This document shows, one piece after another, positions 4,923 through 7,021 of a stretch of DNA of 7,021 bases; the stretch's first letter is position 1; the number at the start of each line of letters is the position of its first letter. Where the stretch lies: positions 1 through 7,021 of the forward strand of contig DOSU01000112.1 in the NCBI GenBank assembly GCA_003513895.1, given 5' to 3'. A program made the translations under genes and the position numbers. This stretch comes from Rikenellaceae bacterium (GTDB lineage: Bacteria > Bacteroidota > Bacteroidia > Bacteroidales > UBA932). A model generated the notes under the pieces. It was not told the origin of the DNA. It did not search any database and saw nothing but the letters and a program-made list of their open reading frames with translations.

Positions 4923-7013
4923 ATGAACAATCCAAATCAAAACAACTTCCCAATATCCGGAAATTCTATTTCAACCACAAATATTAACCCTTCCGAAGAC
5001 CTCGGAACGCAACTTGAATATCTGTTCGATCCTGGTGATGTTTTCGAAGTTACTGCTTTCAATTTCAAAGAATCAAAGCATCCCCTCTGGAACAATGAGT
5101 GGACAAGTGGAGCTACAATTACCGGCTATTTCGATGACATCAGTAAAGCTATCAACGTCATTACACAGCTTGATGGTGATGTGAAACCTGAATCCATTAC
5201 CGTCAGCTTAAACCCAGTAAATCCTGAACTTTTAGGCCGTGCCTGTAACCGCTTGAAAGCATCAAAAAATCCAATTAGAGCTTCGGATAAAGATATATTC
5301 GTTCGCAAGAATATCCTAATTGATATCGACCCGGTAAAATCAACAGGAGTTTCATCTACCGATGAACAGGTGAAAATTGCTGAAGAAGTCGCCGTTAGAA
5401 TCCTTCAAAAGACAAAAGAATTGAATCTACCTGAACCCTTGAAAGCACTTTCTGGAAACGGTTTTCATCTCATCTTCAAAATAGACCTCGATAATTCCGA
5501 CACTACTACCAAACTGGTGAAATCTTTCATAGAAGCATTGTCGGAGGAGTTCAGCAACGATTTCGCAAAAGTTGATACGATGGTCACAAATCCTAGTCGT
5601 CTCGTCAAGGCGTATGGCACTCATGCCAGGAAAGGTGATCCAACTCCTAACCAACCTCATAGATTAGCATCCATCGTCTCCACGCCTGAGGATCCACAAC
5701 CGATCAGTAGATTATTCCTTGAGCAGGTGGACGCATCTTTCAGTCAAGAAAAAACTGCCAATATAGTAGCCCAAGGTAAAACAACCTCAATATCCGCAAA
5801 TGGAACCATTCCAAAACTTGACGTTTCTCTCTATCTGGCAAGCTACAATAGAACGGTGGTCAAAATCGAGCAACATGGTGGTGCAACATTCCACTGCCTT
5901 GATCAATGCCTTTTCGATACGAATCATGGTCAAGGAAAAGCAGCTGTTTGCATCAGCGAAAATGGTACTCTATTTTACAAATGTTTTCACAACAGCTGTA
6001 AATCTCACACCTGGGATGAAGCCCGACAAATAATCAGTGGTGACGATAAGCTGCAAAAATTTCTCATCGGATTCGAAGGAGATTTTGAACCTATCCTTGG
6101 CACTCAACTTACCGGCGCTGATATTCTCAAACTTCAACTGCCGCCAGTAAATGACCTTGTAGAAAATATGATCGGCCAGGAAGAGGCAACCATTGTTTCT
6201 GGTCCTGCTGGTGTTGGAAAAAGTGTATTAACATTAAATATTGCACTTGCACTTGGTAGTCCACAGATAGGTAAATTGTGGGGTCTTGAAGTTCGTAATG
6301 AGGTTAAAACATTGTTTTTCCAGTCAGAAAACAGTGCTCGTGCTACACAGAATCGGTTGCATTTGATTAGCCGGGATCACTTTCTTTCTAACGGCATTAA
6401 AAACATTGTCTTTCCGTCGTTTGGTACGGACGATATCAGGGTATCGAAAGGGTATCTTGGTGATCCTGCATTTATAGAGTTACTGCTCCGTCATATTGAG
6501 ATGAGTGGTGCTGAGTTGGTTGTAATCGATCCTCTCATCAGCTTTCATAACGGCGATGAAAATGACAATAGCGAAATGCGTCGTTCTTTGGATAACATCA
6601 CCGACGTGATCAGCAGGACCAAGTGTTCTTTTCTTGTCATCCACCATGTAGGAAAAATCTACATTGGAAAACGAACGAGTTTTGCAGGTCGTGGAGCCAG
6701 TTCGATTGGAGATTTTGCTGACAACAATTATCTCTTTGAAAAGAATTACAGCACTGGTCACCTGCTGCTGACAAATCAGAAGACCAGAAATGCAGAAGAA
6801 GTTGATGCAATGGAGCTGATGATGGACGATAATCTGGTGTTACATCACCTGCAGGGAAATTCCAGTACCAAATCTTTAGCCAATAACAACACTGCCATTC
6901 AGGCCCTCAGCTTACTCGGTGGCAGAGTCACCAAGCAGAAGGATCTGGTTGACCAAATTTCTAATCTCACCGGTAAATCATCAGGGGTCAGTAGAACAAT
7001 TGTTACGTTGTAA
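4923..7013 (+). CDS. Primase-helicase fusion (AEP primase, zinc finger, RepA-like ATPase)
   Basis: This 696-aa protein likely starts and unwinds replication forks of a mobile element. Residues about 125-240 carry an archaeo-eukaryotic-type primase core: metal-binding Asp134-x-Asp136 in ILIDIDP, SGNGFHLIF (177-185, His182), Asp218 and PSRLVKAYGT (224-233). A zinc-binding segment follows with Cys325, Cys329, His335 and KCFHNSC (Cys354, Cys359). Residues about 410-620 are a RecA-fold helicase of the RepA type: Walker A GPAGVGKS (427-434), QSEN (467-470), Walker B VVIDPL (533-538), IHHVGK (573-578) and the conserved GRGASSIGDFAD region (589-600). The C-terminal 40 residues look like the first half of a winged helix ending abruptly at VTL. 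GGAG at 4911-4914 sets ATG 4923. It has higher GC than the three preceding genes. A phage, satellite or plasmid replication protein is secure; which of these is not. Confidence 0.9.
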   Translation: MNNPNQNNFPISGNSISTTNINPSEDLGTQLEYLFDPGDVFEVTAFNFKESKHPLWNNEWTSGATITGYFDDISKAINVITQLDGDVKPESITVSLNPVNPELLGRACNRLKASKNPIRASDKDIFVRKNILIDIDPVKSTGVSSTDEQVKIAEEVAVRILQKTKELNLPEPLKALSGNGFHLIFKIDLDNSDTTTKLVKSFIEALSEEFSNDFAKVDTMVTNPSRLVKAYGTHARKGDPTPNQPHRLASIVSTPEDPQPISRLFLEQVDASFSQEKTANIVAQGKTTSISANGTIPKLDVSLYLASYNRTVVKIEQHGGATFHCLDQCLFDTNHGQGKAAVCISENGTLFYKCFHNSCKSHTWDEARQIISGDDKLQKFLIGFEGDFEPILGTQLTGADILKLQLPPVNDLVENMIGQEEATIVSGPAGVGKSVLTLNIALALGSPQIGKLWGLEVRNEVKTLFFQSENSARATQNRLHLISRDHFLSNGIKNIVFPSFGTDDIRVSKGYLGDPAFIELLLRHIEMSGAELVVIDPLISFHNGDENDNSEMRRSLDNITDVISRTKCSFLVIHHVGKIYIGKRTSFAGRGASSIGDFADNNYLFEKNYSTGHLLLTNQKTRNAEEVDAMELMMDDNLVLHHLQGNSSTKSLANNNTAIQALSLLGGRVTKQKDLVDQISNLTGKSSGVSRTIVTL

Positions 7014-7021
7014 GACCACAG

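Noticed and set aside
6480..6761. Open frame on the minus strand within the helicase domain
   Set aside because: It lies opposite strongly conserved Walker B and RepA motifs and has no family features; a shadow frame.

Overview
The window reads as bacterial accessory DNA from a phage, prophage, satellite or plasmid-like element. Six genes can be supported, all on the + strand and each with its own leader. There are no tRNA, rRNA, CRISPR, integrase or transposase signatures. Shine-Dalgarno sites are strong and starts are ATG. The host cannot be named from the sequence: it is bacterial, with moderate to low GC.

Left part (1-2637): a leader with directly repeated TATGC boxes and two TATAAT hexamers precedes a 439-aa enzyme (256-1575). 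It keeps the core motifs of the tRNA-guanine transglycosylase (TGT) fold but lacks the usual zinc cysteines, which resembles the DpdA-like DNA 7-deazaguanine transglycosylases. After a 339-base gap comes a phage Gp37/Gp68 (DUF5131) family protein with a three-cysteine cluster (1915-2637). TATGC boxes recur in front of this second gene at nearly the same distance from a candidate -10 as in front of the first. This suggests that the two are co-regulated and may form one nucleic-acid modification module.

Middle part (2638-4828): a distinctly AT-rich block carries three small proteins of 166, 173 and 172 aa. None is recognised. The first two may be distant paralogues of each other, and the third has a four-cysteine zinc-finger-like N-terminus. 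The gap before the first holds a 15-bp palindrome and an 11-base perfect Shine-Dalgarno match with no normal gene behind it.

Right part (4829-7021): a terminator-like hairpin leads into a 696-aa fusion of an archaeo-eukaryotic-type primase (AEP), a zinc finger and a RepA/RecA-like helicase ATPase (4923-7013). This is the replication protein of the element. Its C-terminal winged-helix-like tail seems to stop early, eight bases before the window ends.

A recurring theme is that every one of the six genes has an inverted repeat in its leader, 19 to 60 bases before the ATG. Overall this looks like a replication module plus an accessory cargo block plus a putative base-modification pair.
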